Assembly: GCF_001273845.1 (NCBI RefSeq)
Contig: NZ_JHBW01000087.1
Span: forward strand, 806,001 to 870,000
DNA: 64,000 nucleotides
Direction: 5' to 3'
Origin: Leucobacter musarum subsp. musarum
GTDB taxonomy: Bacteria > Actinomycetota > Actinomycetes > Actinomycetales > Microbacteriaceae
Below are positions 32,942 to 43,815 of this stretch, one piece after another. The notes under the pieces were generated by a model. That model saw only the letters and a program-made list of their open reading frames with translations, searched no databases and was not told the origin of the DNA. A program made the position numbers and the translations under genes. The first letter of the stretch is position 1. Each line of letters opens with the position of its first letter.

Positions 32942-34792
32942 CTACGCGTCGCCGAGGCGGGCGCGGAGCTCGGTCAGCTGAGCGGAGAGCGCGGCCGGAA
33001 CCCGGTCACCGAACTGGCCGAAGAACTCCTCAGTCAGGTCGGCTTCGGCGAGCCACGACGCGGGGTCGATCGCGAACAGCTCGTCGAGATCGCTCTGCGG
33101 CACCTCGATGCCGTCGAGGTTGAGCTCACCGGCTGCCGGAATCGTGCCGACCGCGGTCTCGCGACCCTCGACCGACCCCTCGACGCTGCGAATAATCCAG
33201 TCGATCACGCGCGAGTTCTCGCCGAATCCGGGCCACAGGAAGCGACCGTCGGCACCCTTGCGGAACCAGTTGACCTGGAAGATCTTCGGTGCGTTCTCGC
33301 CGAGCTCTTCACCCATCTCGAGCCAGTGGCCCCAGTAGTCGGCCATGTTGTAGCCGCAGAACGGCAGCATGGCGAAGGGGTCGCGACGCAGCTCGCCGAC
33401 GGTGCCCTCCTGTGCCGCGGTCTTCTCGGACGAGATGGTCGCTCCGACGAACACGCCGTGCTCCCACGACAGCGACTTGGCTACGAGCGGCACGTTGGTC
33501 GCACGACGACCGCCGAAGAGGATCGCGTCGAGCGGCACGCCGTTCTGCTCGTACCAATCCTGCGCGAGCGTCGGGGTCTGCTGAATCGGCACGGTGAAGC
33601 GCGAGTTGGGGTGCGCGGCGACGCGACCCGACTCGGGCGTCCACGACTCCCCCTGCCAGTCGGTGAGGTGCGCGGGCACCTCATCGGTCTTGCCCTCCCA
33701 CCACACGTCGCCATCGTCGGTCAGCGCCACGTTCGTGAAGATCGTGTTGCCCCAGAGCGTTTCGACCGCGACGGGGTTCGTCGACTCGCCGGTGCCCGGT
33801 GCGACGCCGAAGAAACCGGCCTCGGGGTTGATCGCGTAGAGACGCCCATCGGTGCCGGGTCGCAGCCAGGCGATGTCGTCGCCGATGGTCTCGACCTTCC
33901 AGCCCGGAACCGTGGGCTGCAGCATCGCGAGGTTCGTCTTGCCGCATGCAGACGGGAATGCCGCCGACAGGTGGTACGCCTTGCCGCTCTCGGTGTTGGT
34001 CAGCTTGAGCAGCAGCATGTGCTCGGCGAGCCAGCCCTCGTTGCGGCCCATGACGCTCGCGATGCGCAGCGCGAAGCACTTCTTCGACAGCAGCGCGTTG
34101 CCGCCGTAGCCCGAACCGTACGACCAGACCTCGAGGGTCTCCGGGAAGTGCGTGATGTACTTGGTGTCGTTGCAGGGCCAGGCCACGTCTTCCTGACCGA
34201 ATTCGAGGGGCGCACCCACCGAGTGCACGGTGCGTACCCACTCGCCACCGGGAAGAATGCCGTCCAGCGCATCCTGCCCCATGCGCGTCATGATGCGCAG
34301 GTTGAGCACGGCGTAGGGCGAGTCAGTGATCTCAATGCCGAGCTGCGTGATCGCGCCGCCGACGGGACCCATCGAGAACGGTGCGACGTACATGGTGCGT
34401 CCGCGCATCGAGCCGGCGAAAAGCGGCATGAGTTCGCGCTTCATCGCGTCGGGGGCGACCCAATTGTTGGTCGGGCCGGCGTCGGCCTCATCGACCGAGC
34501 AGATGAACGTGCGATCCTCGACGCGCGCAACGTCGGAGGGGTTCGAGCGAGCCAGGAAGCTCCCCGGGCGCAGGTTCTTGTTGAGCGGGATCAACGTGCC
34601 CGCTTCGACCATCTCGCCGGTGATGCGATTCCACTCGTCTTGCGAACCGTCGCACCAGACCACATACTCCGGCTGCGTCAGCTCGGCGACCTCGGTCACC
34701 CACTGCAGCACTTCTTCGTTGGTCGTCGTCGCGCCGCTGCGAACGAGATCGGCAACCGTGTTCTCGGTATCGATGGTCTGGGTCAGTGCCAT
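32942..34792 (-). CDS. pckG: Phosphoenolpyruvate carboxykinase (GTP)
   Basis: A 616-residue enzyme of the GTP-dependent type. The kinase loop is [13 protein letters not shown], with [24 protein letters not shown] and [12 protein letters not shown] as further family motifs. It converts oxaloacetate to PEP and CO2, the entry to gluconeogenesis. ATG 34792 has GAGGAG 6 bases upstream; the open frame extends further but without support. It is divergent from a RamB-like regulator of acetate/gluconeogenic metabolism, whose product is a natural candidate controller. Confidence 0.97.
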   Translation of the reverse strand: MALTQTIDTENTVADLVRSGATTTNEEVLQWVTEVAELTQPEYVVWCDGSQDEWNRITGEMVEAGTLIPLNKNLRPGSFLARSNPSDVARVEDRTFICSVDEADAGPTNNWVAPDAMKRELMPLFAGSMRGRTMYVAPFSMGPVGGAITQLGIEITDSPYAVLNLRIMTRMGQDALDGILPGGEWVRTVHSVGAPLEFGQEDVAWPCNDTKYITHFPETLEVWSYGSGYGGNALLSKKCFALRIASVMGRNEGWLAEHMLLLKLTNTESGKAYHLSAAFPSACGKTNLAMLQPTVPGWKVETIGDDIAWLRPGTDGRLYAINPEAGFFGVAPGTGESTNPVAVETLWGNTIFTNVALTDDGDVWWEGKTDEVPAHLTDWQGESWTPESGRVAAHPNSRFTVPIQQTPTLAQDWYEQNGVPLDAILFGGRRATNVPLVAKSLSWEHGVFVGATISSEKTAAQEGTVGELRRDPFAMLPFCGYNMADYWGHWLEMGEELGENAPKIFQVNWFRKGADGRFLWPGFGENSRVIDWIIRSVEGSVEGRETAVGTIPAAGELNLDGIEVPQSDLDELFAIDPASWLAEADLTEEFFGQFGDRVPAALSAQLTELRARLGDA

Positions 34793-34902
34793 GACGTGCT
34801 CCTCGGAATGTGACGCCGCCGGGCGAAGAACCGGCGACATGTCCATTCTGAGTGGGCCGTTCACCACCGATTCACCCTTTCACGCAGAAATTTTCGCCAT
34901 TT

Positions 34903-34917
34903 TTGACATATAGTCAA
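34903..34917. promoter_or_regulatory. TTGAC-atata-GTCAA palindrome over the RamB-like gene start
   Basis: A perfect 5-bp inverted repeat with an AT spacer, ending 3 bases before the ATG at 34921 and touching its AAGGA ribosome binding site. The flanking 34885-34915 is unusually AT-rich. Possible autoregulatory operator of the RamB-like protein, or a promoter element; not proven. Confidence 0.5.
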
Positions 34918-34920
34918 GGA

Positions 34921-36402
34921 ATGACCCCTGAAGTGCCCTCAACCACCTCTGGATTCGACGAGTCCGAACTCGACCGTCTCATCCTCGGGAAACGCATTCG
35001 TCACTTCCGCACCCGCGCAGGCCTCACGCTCGAACAGCTCGGCGAGCGGGTCGGTGTGGTCGCCAGTCAACTGTCGCTGATCGAGAATGGTCGCCGCGAG
35101 CCCCGCCTCGGGCTGCTGCAGAGCGTCTCCCGAGAGCTCGGCATCGATGCGGCCGAACTGCTCAAGCGCGAGGCTCCGGATCGCCGCAGCACCCTCGAGG
35201 TCGAACTCGAGCGCGCGCAATCGACGCCGACCTACTCACGGCTCGGACTCCCCCACGTGCGCACCCCGCGCACGTTGCCGGACGACACGCTCGAAGCCCT
35301 CGTGGGCCTGCACCGAGAGTTGGCCCGGCGATCCCGCGCCGCCGCAACGACCTCGGAAGAGGCACGACGCGCGAACACCGCGATCCGCATGCAGATGCAA
35401 GCACGCGACAACTACATTCACGACATCGAGCTCGTCGCCGCCGACCTCATGCGCCGCATCGGCCACACGCTCGGTGCTGTCACACACCGCGAGGTCGCGA
35501 TGCTCGCCGAAATGCTCGGATTCACCCTGATCTTCGTCGATGACCTCCCGTCGAATACCCGCAGCATCACCGACCTCGAGCACGGGCGCATCTACCTGCC
35601 TCCGGCGTCGATCCCGGGCGGCCACGGCCTACGCTCGCTCGCCCTCCAAGCCATGGCGCACCGTGTGCTCGGCCACTCCGAACCGTCGAGCTACGCGGAG
35701 TTTCTGCAGCAGCGGCTGCAGATCAACTACTTCGCGGCGGCGTGCCTCATACCCGAGGCTCGTGCTGTCGAGTTCTTGCAAGCCGCAAAACGCAACCGCA
35801 ATCTCGCCATCGAAGATTTCCGCGACGCCTTCGGTGTCACTCACGAAGCCGCCTCGCACCGGTTCACCAATCTCGCCACCCAGCATCTCGACCTTCGCGC
35901 CCACCACTACCGGGCCGACGGCGCGGGTGCCATCGTGCGGGGATATCAGAACGACGGTCTCCCCTACCCCGCGGATGACTCCGGGTCGATCGAGGGTGAA
36001 GTGCTCTGCCATAAATGGGGCGGCCGCACCGCGTTCAACCGGCGCAACCGCACCAGCGAGTTCTACCAGTACACGGACACCCCCTCGGGCACCTTCTGGT
36101 CGAGCGTGCAGACCGGCGATGCCGAACTCGGCCCGTTCGCGATCGCCTGTGGCGTCGCCTTCGACGATGCGAAGTGGTTCCGAGGTCGCGACACCACCGA
36201 GCGGCAGGTATCGACCTGCCCCGACCCCGCCTGCTGCCGCACGCCGGCGGACGGTCTGCTCACCAAGTGGCAGGGCAAGGCCTGGCCGAGCGCGCGCATG
36301 CACGCCCACGTGCTGTCACCGCTGCCGACCGGCACGTTCCCCGGCGTCGATGACACCGAGATGTACGAGTTTCTAGCGAAGCACTCGCCCGAAGCGTCCT
36401 AA
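34921..36402 (+). CDS. RamB/ScfR-type XRE-family regulator
   Basis: A 493-residue regulator. Residues 20-80 form an XRE helix-turn-helix (IRHFRTRAGLTLEQLGERVG, VASQLSLIENGRREPRLG); residues 150-310 resemble an ImmA/IrrE peptidase domain, but the expected HExxH is degenerate (MAHRVLGH), so it is unlikely to cleave; the C-terminal part is the ScfR-type domain with a Cys cluster TCPDPACCR. Related proteins (RamB, ScfR) sense short-chain acyl-CoA and control acetate, glyoxylate and propionate metabolism. It is divergent from pckG across 128 bases. Exact identity as RamB is inferred from architecture and context. Confidence 0.85.
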   Translation: MTPEVPSTTSGFDESELDRLILGKRIRHFRTRAGLTLEQLGERVGVVASQLSLIENGRREPRLGLLQSVSRELGIDAAELLKREAPDRRSTLEVELERAQSTPTYSRLGLPHVRTPRTLPDDTLEALVGLHRELARRSRAAATTSEEARRANTAIRMQMQARDNYIHDIELVAADLMRRIGHTLGAVTHREVAMLAEMLGFTLIFVDDLPSNTRSITDLEHGRIYLPPASIPGGHGLRSLALQAMAHRVLGHSEPSSYAEFLQQRLQINYFAAACLIPEARAVEFLQAAKRNRNLAIEDFRDAFGVTHEAASHRFTNLATQHLDLRAHHYRADGAGAIVRGYQNDGLPYPADDSGSIEGEVLCHKWGGRTAFNRRNRTSEFYQYTDTPSGTFWSSVQTGDAELGPFAIACGVAFDDAKWFRGRDTTERQVSTCPDPACCRTPADGLLTKWQGKAWPSARMHAHVLSPLPTGTFPGVDDTEMYEFLAKHSPEAS

Positions 36403-36433
36403 CGCCGCTGCAGCGCCTTCCGCCATCGCCGCT

Positions 36434-36506
36434 CGAATCGGTGTCACTTTGTGTAGTTGTGAGCGCCGATGTGCGCCCGCACACCGCAATTATTGACACC
36501 GATTCG
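36434..36506. repeat. 13-bp inverted repeats around a 47-base core
   Basis: CGAATCGGTGTCA (36434-36446) and TGACACCGATTCG (36494-36506) are perfect inverted repeats. The core holds a smaller hairpin (TGTGCG-cc-CGCACA, 36470-36483). It lies between the RamB-like gene and the ndh terminator. No coding frame fills it. Confidence 0.7.
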
Positions 36507-36550
36507 CGATGGGGAGAGAAGCTCGCTGCAGCGCGGCGGCGCGCAGCGCA

Positions 36551-36598
36551 GAAACGGGAGTGGCCCCGCAGCGGATGCTGCGGGGCCACTCCCGTTTC
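36551..36598. terminator. 22-bp perfect-stem terminator after ndh
   Basis: Arms 36551-36572 and 36577-36598 pair perfectly around a 4-base loop, 13 bases beyond the ndh stop on the minus strand and facing the RamB-like gene. Confidence 0.88.
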
Positions 36599-36611
36599 GA
36601 ACGGATTCGCG

Positions 36612-37943
36612 TTACGCCTTGGGGCGCGACGCGAACTCCTCGAAGATGTCGCGGGGCTGCTGCACCGCTTCGATGTTGACGACGTCGCGACCCAGGAAGA
36701 AGTGGGAGACCCAGCCGCCGAACACGCGCCACTTGCGCTCCCACGAGGGGATCGCGAGGCCGTGGTAGAAGCGGTGCGCGAGCCAGGCGAAGTAGCCCTT
36801 CATCGCGAACTTGCCCGACTGGAACACACCGGTGTTCACGCCGAGACCGGCAACCGCGCCGGCGTTCTTGTGGTTGTACTCGGCAACGCCTTCACCACGC
36901 AGGTCGGCGACGATGTTCTTCGCGAGCAGCTTGCCCTGACGCACCGCGTGCTGCGCGTTGGGCACGCAGAAGCCGCCGGGGCCGGGGGTCGACGAGATGT
37001 CGGGGGTCTGCGAGGTGTCTCCGGCAGTCCACGCACCGACGAGAGCCTCGCCCTCTTCGGTGGTGATGCGGAGCGACGGGCTGCCGATGACGTGCCCACG
37101 AGGGCCGATCGGCAGGTCGGTGCCGCGCAGGAACGGACGGGGCATGACGCCGGCGGTCCAGACGATCAGGTCGGACTCGTACTTCTCGCCGGTCGACAGC
37201 TCGATGTTGCCGTCGAGCGCCGACGAGAGCTGCGTGTCGAGGTGGATCTGCACGCCGCGGCGCGTCTGGTCCTTGACGACCCAGTCTGCCGTCTCCTGCG
37301 ACACCTCGGGCATGATGCGGCCCATCGCCTCAACGAGATGGAAGACCGTCTCGTCGAACGAGATCTCGGGGTAGCGACGCAGCAGCGAGGTCGCGAACGA
37401 GCGGAGCTCAGAGATTGTCTCGATACCGGCGAAGCCGCCACCGACTACCGTGACGGTGAGCAGGCGTGCGCGCTCGGCCGAGTCCTTGGGCAGCGACGCA
37501 GCGCGCTCGAAGTTGCCGACCAGGCGATCGCGCACGGCGACGGCCTCTTCGATGGTCTTCATGCCGATCGCGTTGTCGGCGATGCCGGCGATCGGGAAGG
37601 TGCGCGAGACCGAGCCGGTCGTGATGACGATGTGATCGTACGAGAAGTCGTACGCCTCGCCCACGTTCGGCGTGATCGTCACAGACTTCGTCGCGTGCGA
37701 GATGCCGGTCACCTTGCCCGCGATGTTCGCGGTCTTGCTCAGGTGACGGCGGCGCGCGACCACCGCGTGGCGGGGCTCGATCGAACCGGATGCGACCTCG
37801 GGGAGGAAGGGCAGGTACGCCATGTAGGGCAGCGGATCGACGATCGTGACCTCAGCCTCACCGGCGCGGAGCAGCTTCTCGAGCTTCCATGCGGTGTAGA
37901 AGCCGGCGTAGCCACCACCAACGATCAGAATCTTCTTCGCCAC
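36612..37943 (-). CDS. ndh: Type II NADH dehydrogenase (FAD-dependent NADH:quinone oxidoreductase)
   Basis: A 443-residue two-dinucleotide-fold flavoprotein. The first nucleotide site is KILIVGGGYAGFYTAWKLEK at the N-terminus (FAD), the second TVTVVGGGFAGIETISEL near residue 165 (NADH), and WTAGVMP plus AGDTSQ are later FAD contacts. A C-terminal amphipathic stretch near FAWLAHRFYHG would attach it to the inner face of the membrane. It passes electrons from NADH to menaquinone without pumping protons. GTG 37943 is chosen because AAGGAG lies 7 bases before it. Confidence 0.92.
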   Translation of the reverse strand: MAKKILIVGGGYAGFYTAWKLEKLLRAGEAEVTIVDPLPYMAYLPFLPEVASGSIEPRHAVVARRRHLSKTANIAGKVTGISHATKSVTITPNVGEAYDFSYDHIVITTGSVSRTFPIAGIADNAIGMKTIEEAVAVRDRLVGNFERAASLPKDSAERARLLTVTVVGGGFAGIETISELRSFATSLLRRYPEISFDETVFHLVEAMGRIMPEVSQETADWVVKDQTRRGVQIHLDTQLSSALDGNIELSTGEKYESDLIVWTAGVMPRPFLRGTDLPIGPRGHVIGSPSLRITTEEGEALVGAWTAGDTSQTPDISSTPGPGGFCVPNAQHAVRQGKLLAKNIVADLRGEGVAEYNHKNAGAVAGLGVNTGVFQSGKFAMKGYFAWLAHRFYHGLAIPSWERKWRVFGGWVSHFFLGRDVVNIEAVQQPRDIFEEFASRPKA

Positions 37944-38068
37944 GTAGCGATCTCCTTGCAGCAATCAGTGTCGGACCCGCAATGCGGGCACAGAAAAATC
38001 GGGCGCAACACGCCCGTGGAACAAGCTTATCGCCTTTTCACAGGTCCGCGTGACGAGAACTGAGGCGT

Positions 38069-38551
38069 TCAGCCGTTCCAGTCGCTTCGTGCGAGCGCCA
38101 AATCGCCGATCGGGTTGACGCCCGGGCCGGCGGCCAGCGCGTGACCGATGAGCGCATGCAGGCACTTGACGCGTGTGGGCATGCCACCGGCGCTCACCCC
38201 GGCGACCTCAGGTACCTCGCCCACGCTGTCGCGATCGGCGATGAACTGCTCGTGCGCGCGCTGGTACTGCGCGCGCATCTCTGCGTCTTCTGCCAGCAGG
38301 TCGTTGAACTCATTCATGACGCCCGCAGCTTCGAGGCGCGATGCCGCAGCAACCGCATCGGGGTGGCAGAGGTAGTAGAACGTCGGGAACGGAGACCCGT
38401 CAGGGAGTCGCGGCGCGGTTGCCACGACTGCCGGGCTTCCGTCTGCGGCACGGGCTGCGATTCCGATCACGCCGCGCGCTTCGCGCCCGAGCTGCTCGCT
38501 CACCGCCGCGATGTCGGCATCAGTGGGGGCGGTATAGGGCGGGCGGGTCAT
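38069..38551 (-). CDS. DUF501 domain protein
   Basis: A 160-residue soluble protein of the actinobacterial DUF501 family: LGREARGVIGIAARAADG, FPTFYYLCHPDAVAAASRLEAAGVM, and the C-terminal GGMPTRVKCLHALIGHALAAGPGVNPIGD with conserved His and Cys residues that could bind a metal. Function unknown. Its start overlaps the stop of the FtsB/DivIC-like gene by four bases, so it is coupled to a division protein downstream of eno, an arrangement conserved across actinobacteria. Confidence 0.9.
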   Translation of the reverse strand: MTRPPYTAPTDADIAAVSEQLGREARGVIGIAARAADGSPAVVATAPRLPDGSPFPTFYYLCHPDAVAAASRLEAAGVMNEFNDLLAEDAEMRAQYQRAHEQFIADRDSVGEVPEVAGVSAGGMPTRVKCLHALIGHALAAGPGVNPIGDLALARSDWNG

Positions 38552-39087
38552 TGCGGGTTCTCCTCGGAGGATGTCGCCGGGTCGACAGCGTCGGTACCCG
38601 AAGCGGGGTCAGTGGTCTGGGTGGGTGCGGTGCCCTCGTCGGTCGATGTCGCGGCATCGACCGGAGGCGCATCCGTGGTGCCGGCGCTCAAAAACGACGC
38701 GGTCAGCGTGCGGGCCCAGTTCGTTGGGATGCGCGAGAGTTCGGCTTCCGTCTCTTCATCGGATTCGACCGGCATCACGATGTCGTCGATGACGTTGAGC
38801 TGGGTCTCCCCCGGCATGACGTAGAACAAGCGATCGCGCGCCATGGCGCGCACATAGACCGGATCTTTCCACTTCGCTCGCTCGGCATCGATCGCATCGA
38901 CCGCTTCCTGGCTCTGCCGCACGCTTTCGCGCAGTTCAGAGATCTCTCGGCGCTGCTGCACGAACGTCGACAGGCTTGGGCTGACGATGACAGCACCTGC
39001 GAGCACGAGCACGACGACGACCACGGTGAATGCGCTGAACCGCAGGCTTGCAGCCCACGTTCCGATGTCATCGATCCAGCGTTTCAT
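38548..39087 (-). CDS. Septum formation initiator, FtsB/DivIC-like
   Basis: A 179-residue bitopic protein: short cytoplasmic N-terminus, one membrane helix (residues 19-40), a periplasmic coiled coil (QQRREISELRESVRQSQEAVD), then KDPVYVRAMARDRLFYVMPGE, the conserved end of the DivIC domain. Residues 115-179 are an extra acidic Thr/Ser/Ala-rich tail. It would act with FtsL and FtsQ in divisome assembly. Position between eno and DUF501 is typical of actinobacteria. Confidence 0.92.
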   Translation of the reverse strand: MKRWIDDIGTWAASLRFSAFTVVVVVLVLAGAVIVSPSLSTFVQQRREISELRESVRQSQEAVDAIDAERAKWKDPVYVRAMARDRLFYVMPGETQLNVIDDIVMPVESDEETEAELSRIPTNWARTLTASFLSAGTTDAPPVDAATSTDEGTAPTQTTDPASGTDAVDPATSSEENPQ

Positions 39088-39145
39088 CGTGGTCGTCGTC
39101 TCGTACGTGCGGGGTGTTCGTCAGTGAGACCGGGTGATTCCGGGC

Positions 39146-40950
<1,805 letters not shown>

Positions 40951-41067
40951 GGCATCCTCCAGGTTCGGCCCGCCCCGTCGGCGCGGCGCACTGGTAAGCG
41001 TGGCACCGCGCCGCCGTCGCGTCAATGCGCGAACGGCGTTGCGCGGGCCACCTGCAGCACGGCGTCG

Positions 41068-42378
41068 TCAGTCTGCGAGTGAGCGGAACTCCAGCGCGTC
41101 GGCATCGGCAACCCCGGCGCGAACGTTCGCGATGCTCGAGAACCCCTCCTCGGCCACGCGAGCGAGCAGGGGCTTCATGTTCTTCTGCCGCTTCTCGAGT
41201 CGCACACGGTGACCGCGCGACACCAGTTCACGCTTGAGCGCCAGGAGGTCGGCGAGTTCGACGTCGACGTCGACGATGAGCGCAACCGACTCTGGCCCGG
41301 TGGTCTCGGGCAGTTCGATGAGGTCGACGACGCGCTCAAACCCGATCGAGAAGCCGACCGCGGGCACGTCTTGCCCCAGGAAGCGCCCGACCATGCCGTC
41401 GTACCGGCCGCCGCCGCCCACCGAGCTGCCGGAGCCGGGGTGCGCGACCTCGAAGATGGTGCCGGTGTAATACCCCATGCCCCGCACGAGGGTCGGGTCG
41501 AACTGCACGCTGACCCCCTCGGGCAGGCTTCCGGCGAGTGCGTCGCCCAGAGCGGCAAGGTTGTCGACGCCCGCCTCGGCGGCGCCCTCGGGCAGCACCG
41601 CGGCAATCGCTTCACGGGTGAGGGCGATCCCGGCTCCGGATCCGTCGGCCCCGAGCAGCGGTTCGACCGCGGCGAGCACCGCGCCGATGCGCTCGGCCCC
41701 GGCTGCGTCGATCTCGCGGAGCTCTGCGACGACGCCCGAGGCGCCGATCTTGTCGAGCTTGTCGATCGTGATGAGTGCGCGATCGTGGGTTTCGGCGGGG
41801 AATCCGCAGTACTCGAGCAGGCCGAACAGGATGCGTCGATCGTTCACGCGAATCACGCAGCCGGCGAGCCCGAGCGCGGCAAGCGCCTGCGAGGTCGCCG
41901 TGATGAGCTCGATCTCGGCGAGCAGCCCGGCCTCGCCGATGATGTCGATATCTGCCTGCACGAACTGGCGGTAGCGACCCTTCTGCGGTCGCTCAGCGCG
42001 CCAGACAGGTGCGATCTGGATGGAGCGGAACACGGGCGGCAACTCTGCCCGATGTGAGGCGTAGAAGCGCGTCAACGGCACCGTCAGGTCGAATCGGAGT
42101 CCCAGATCGGCCAGCTGCTCGGCGTCGCCCGCCTCGGCGGCCGCGGCCAACGACTCGGGGCGGATCCCGCGCTTCAGAATGGAAAAGCTGAGCTTCTCGT
42201 TGTCGCCGCCGAGCCCGGCGTGCAGACGTGCGTAGTCTTCGACCACCGGGGTCTCGATCTCATCGAAACCGTGTGAGCGATACACGCTCTTGATGATCCC
42301 GAGCGCGTGCTCACGACGCGCCTTGTCAGCGGGAAGGAAGTCGCGCATGCCGCGCGGCGGGTTCACGGGTTGGGCCAT
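41068..42378 (-). CDS. hisS: Histidine--tRNA ligase
   Basis: A 436-residue class II synthetase: PRGMRDFLP at the N-terminus, motif 2 region FRSIQIAPVWRAERPQKGRYRQF, the histidine-binding RGMGYYTGTIFEV and motif 3 VGFSIGFERV, then an anticodon-binding C-terminal domain with KRQKNMKPLLARVAEEG. RFDLTVPLTRF is also present. It charges tRNA-His. Codirectional with mazG upstream, 68 bases away. Confidence 0.97.
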   Translation of the reverse strand: MAQPVNPPRGMRDFLPADKARREHALGIIKSVYRSHGFDEIETPVVEDYARLHAGLGGDNEKLSFSILKRGIRPESLAAAAEAGDAEQLADLGLRFDLTVPLTRFYASHRAELPPVFRSIQIAPVWRAERPQKGRYRQFVQADIDIIGEAGLLAEIELITATSQALAALGLAGCVIRVNDRRILFGLLEYCGFPAETHDRALITIDKLDKIGASGVVAELREIDAAGAERIGAVLAAVEPLLGADGSGAGIALTREAIAAVLPEGAAEAGVDNLAALGDALAGSLPEGVSVQFDPTLVRGMGYYTGTIFEVAHPGSGSSVGGGGRYDGMVGRFLGQDVPAVGFSIGFERVVDLIELPETTGPESVALIVDVDVELADLLALKRELVSRGHRVRLEKRQKNMKPLLARVAEEGFSSIANVRAGVADADALEFRSLAD

Positions 42379-42446
42379 GGTTCACCATTCTTCCACGGCA
42401 CCGAACGCACCACGCACCGCGCGGCGCCGGATCGCCCGGAGCCGCG

Positions 42447-43160
42447 TCACCCCTCGTCGTGCAGCACGCGCGCGGTCAGACGCTCCACCGCGAGTCGCAG
42501 TGCGCGATCGGGATCGACCCCGGCACGGTTCGCCTGCATGATCATGGCGAGCATGGAGTCACCGATGCCGAACTCTGCGAGGCGCTGCTCGTCGGGCCCG
42601 ATGACCGCCGCGAGCGGGTCTTCGGGCGAGCTGTCGCCCGCACCCGGATCCACCAGCCCGGCACGCTTCAGGCGCTCCACGACCTTCGCGGCACGGGCGA
42701 GTGTGGGCATTCCGGCCGGAATCCCCTCGAGGGGACCGCGAGACCCGCGCTCCTCCCCCGCCGCATCCTCTTTCAAGCGCTCCCACTCCGCGTGGAGCTC
42801 CTCAACGCTCATGTACCCGCGGTCGCCGAACACGTGCGGGTGACGCGACACGAGCTTGTCGTTCAGCGTGCGCGCCACACCGTCGATGTCATACCCCTCG
42901 CCGTCGCGCTCAGCGATCGCCGCGTGGAACAGCACTTGGTAGAGCACGTCGCCGAGCTCCGACTGCATCTCGTCGGCGGGCAGTTCTCGCTCGATCGCAT
43001 CGATGAGCTCAGCGGTCTCTTCGACCAAGAACTGTGTCAGCGATTCGTGCGTCTGCACCTCGTGCCAGGCGCAGCCTCCGGGAGCCACGAGCCGACGGAT
43101 CGTGGCCAGCAATGCATCGAAGGGATTCGGACGTCCGGCTGCAGCAGCTTCGCTCGTCAT
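42447..43160 (-). CDS. mazG: MazG-family nucleoside triphosphate pyrophosphohydrolase
   Basis: A 237-residue protein: CAWHEVQTHESLTQFLVEETAELIDAIE and ELGDVLYQVLFHAAIAE carry the E-x-x-E and E-x-x-D metal ligands of the first MazG domain; the C-terminal part is shorter than the second MazG domain of E. coli. It hydrolyses NTPs and dNTPs to monophosphates and probably removes aberrant nucleotides. It is codirectional with hisS. Confidence 0.9.
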   Translation of the reverse strand: MTSEAAAAGRPNPFDALLATIRRLVAPGGCAWHEVQTHESLTQFLVEETAELIDAIERELPADEMQSELGDVLYQVLFHAAIAERDGEGYDIDGVARTLNDKLVSRHPHVFGDRGYMSVEELHAEWERLKEDAAGEERGSRGPLEGIPAGMPTLARAAKVVERLKRAGLVDPGAGDSSPEDPLAAVIGPDEQRLAEFGIGDSMLAMIMQANRAGVDPDRALRLAVERLTARVLHDEG

Positions 43161-43264
43161 AATCTGACACCCTATCTGGCGCGCAAAGCCTGTGTGATTG
43201 CTGTTAGCCTAGTCGCGCCCCGGGGAATCACGTTGGGGCACCGACGAACAAGGGGAATCCACAC

Positions 43265-43747
43265 ATGGAAAAGAAGTCTGTCTTCAAGCTCGCCGGCGTG
43301 CTGGGCGCTGCCGCACTCACGCTCAGCCTCGCGGCGTGCTCGGGCGGCCAGAGCGTTGCAGAGGCCTGCCAGGTCGCGAACAGCACCGTGAACGACGCGA
43401 CGGGTGACCTGCAGAGCATCATGAGCGACGTCACCTCGGGCGGAGACCTCTCGACGGCGTTCGAGCCCATCAGCGCAGCACTCGATGAGGCCAAGTCGAA
43501 GGTCACGAACGAGGAAGTGTCGACGGCCCTCGCCGACGTCACCGCGCAGTTCAATGCGATGAGCGACACCCTCTCGGGCTTCGAGATCCCGGACACGAGC
43601 AACATCGATCCGACCGACCCGGAGCAGATGGCCGAGCTCGAGAAGTTCCAGGAGGAGTCGGCAGAGATCTCGACGAAGCTGCAGGAGCAGTCGACGGCAC
43701 TGACCGAGTCGGGCAAGAAGCTGCAGGAAGTCTGCAGCGCCGGCTGA
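43265..43747 (+). CDS. Small lipoprotein, coiled-coil rich
   Basis: A 160-residue protein with signal and lipobox LAAC (Cys near residue 25). The mature part is almost entirely helical with regularly spaced acidic and hydrophobic residues (EPISAALDEAKSKVTNEEVS, KFQEESAEISTKLQEQSTAL); two cysteines, in EACQVA and EVCSAG near the ends, could form a disulfide joining N- and C-terminus. I do not recognise a named family. It is the only plus-strand gene between mazG and mfd and has its own terminator, so it is an independent transcript. Role unknown. Confidence 0.8.
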   Translation: MEKKSVFKLAGVLGAAALTLSLAACSGGQSVAEACQVANSTVNDATGDLQSIMSDVTSGGDLSTAFEPISAALDEAKSKVTNEEVSTALADVTAQFNAMSDTLSGFEIPDTSNIDPTDPEQMAELEKFQEESAEISTKLQEQSTALTESGKKLQEVCSAG

Positions 43748-43762
43748 GTTAGGCATGGTGCT

Positions 43763-43803
43763 GGTCGGGCCCCGATTCCCAACGACGGAATCGGGGCCCG
43801 ACC
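43763..43803. terminator. Bidirectional terminator between lipoprotein gene and mfd
   Basis: 17-bp perfect arms (43763-43779 with 43787-43803) around a 7-base loop, between convergent genes. Confidence 0.88.
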
Positions 43804-43815
43804 TGTCTCACGGGG

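Noticed and set aside
32798-34813. A 671-codon plus-strand frame antisense to pckG
   Set aside because: Shadow frame; the pckG strand has all catalytic motifs, a ribosome binding site and a terminator.
34921-36402. RamB-like protein as an active ImmA/IrrE metalloprotease with an antitoxin role
   Set aside because: The expected HExxH is replaced by HRVLGH, and the C-terminal domain matches ScfR regulators, so a metabolic regulator is more likely.
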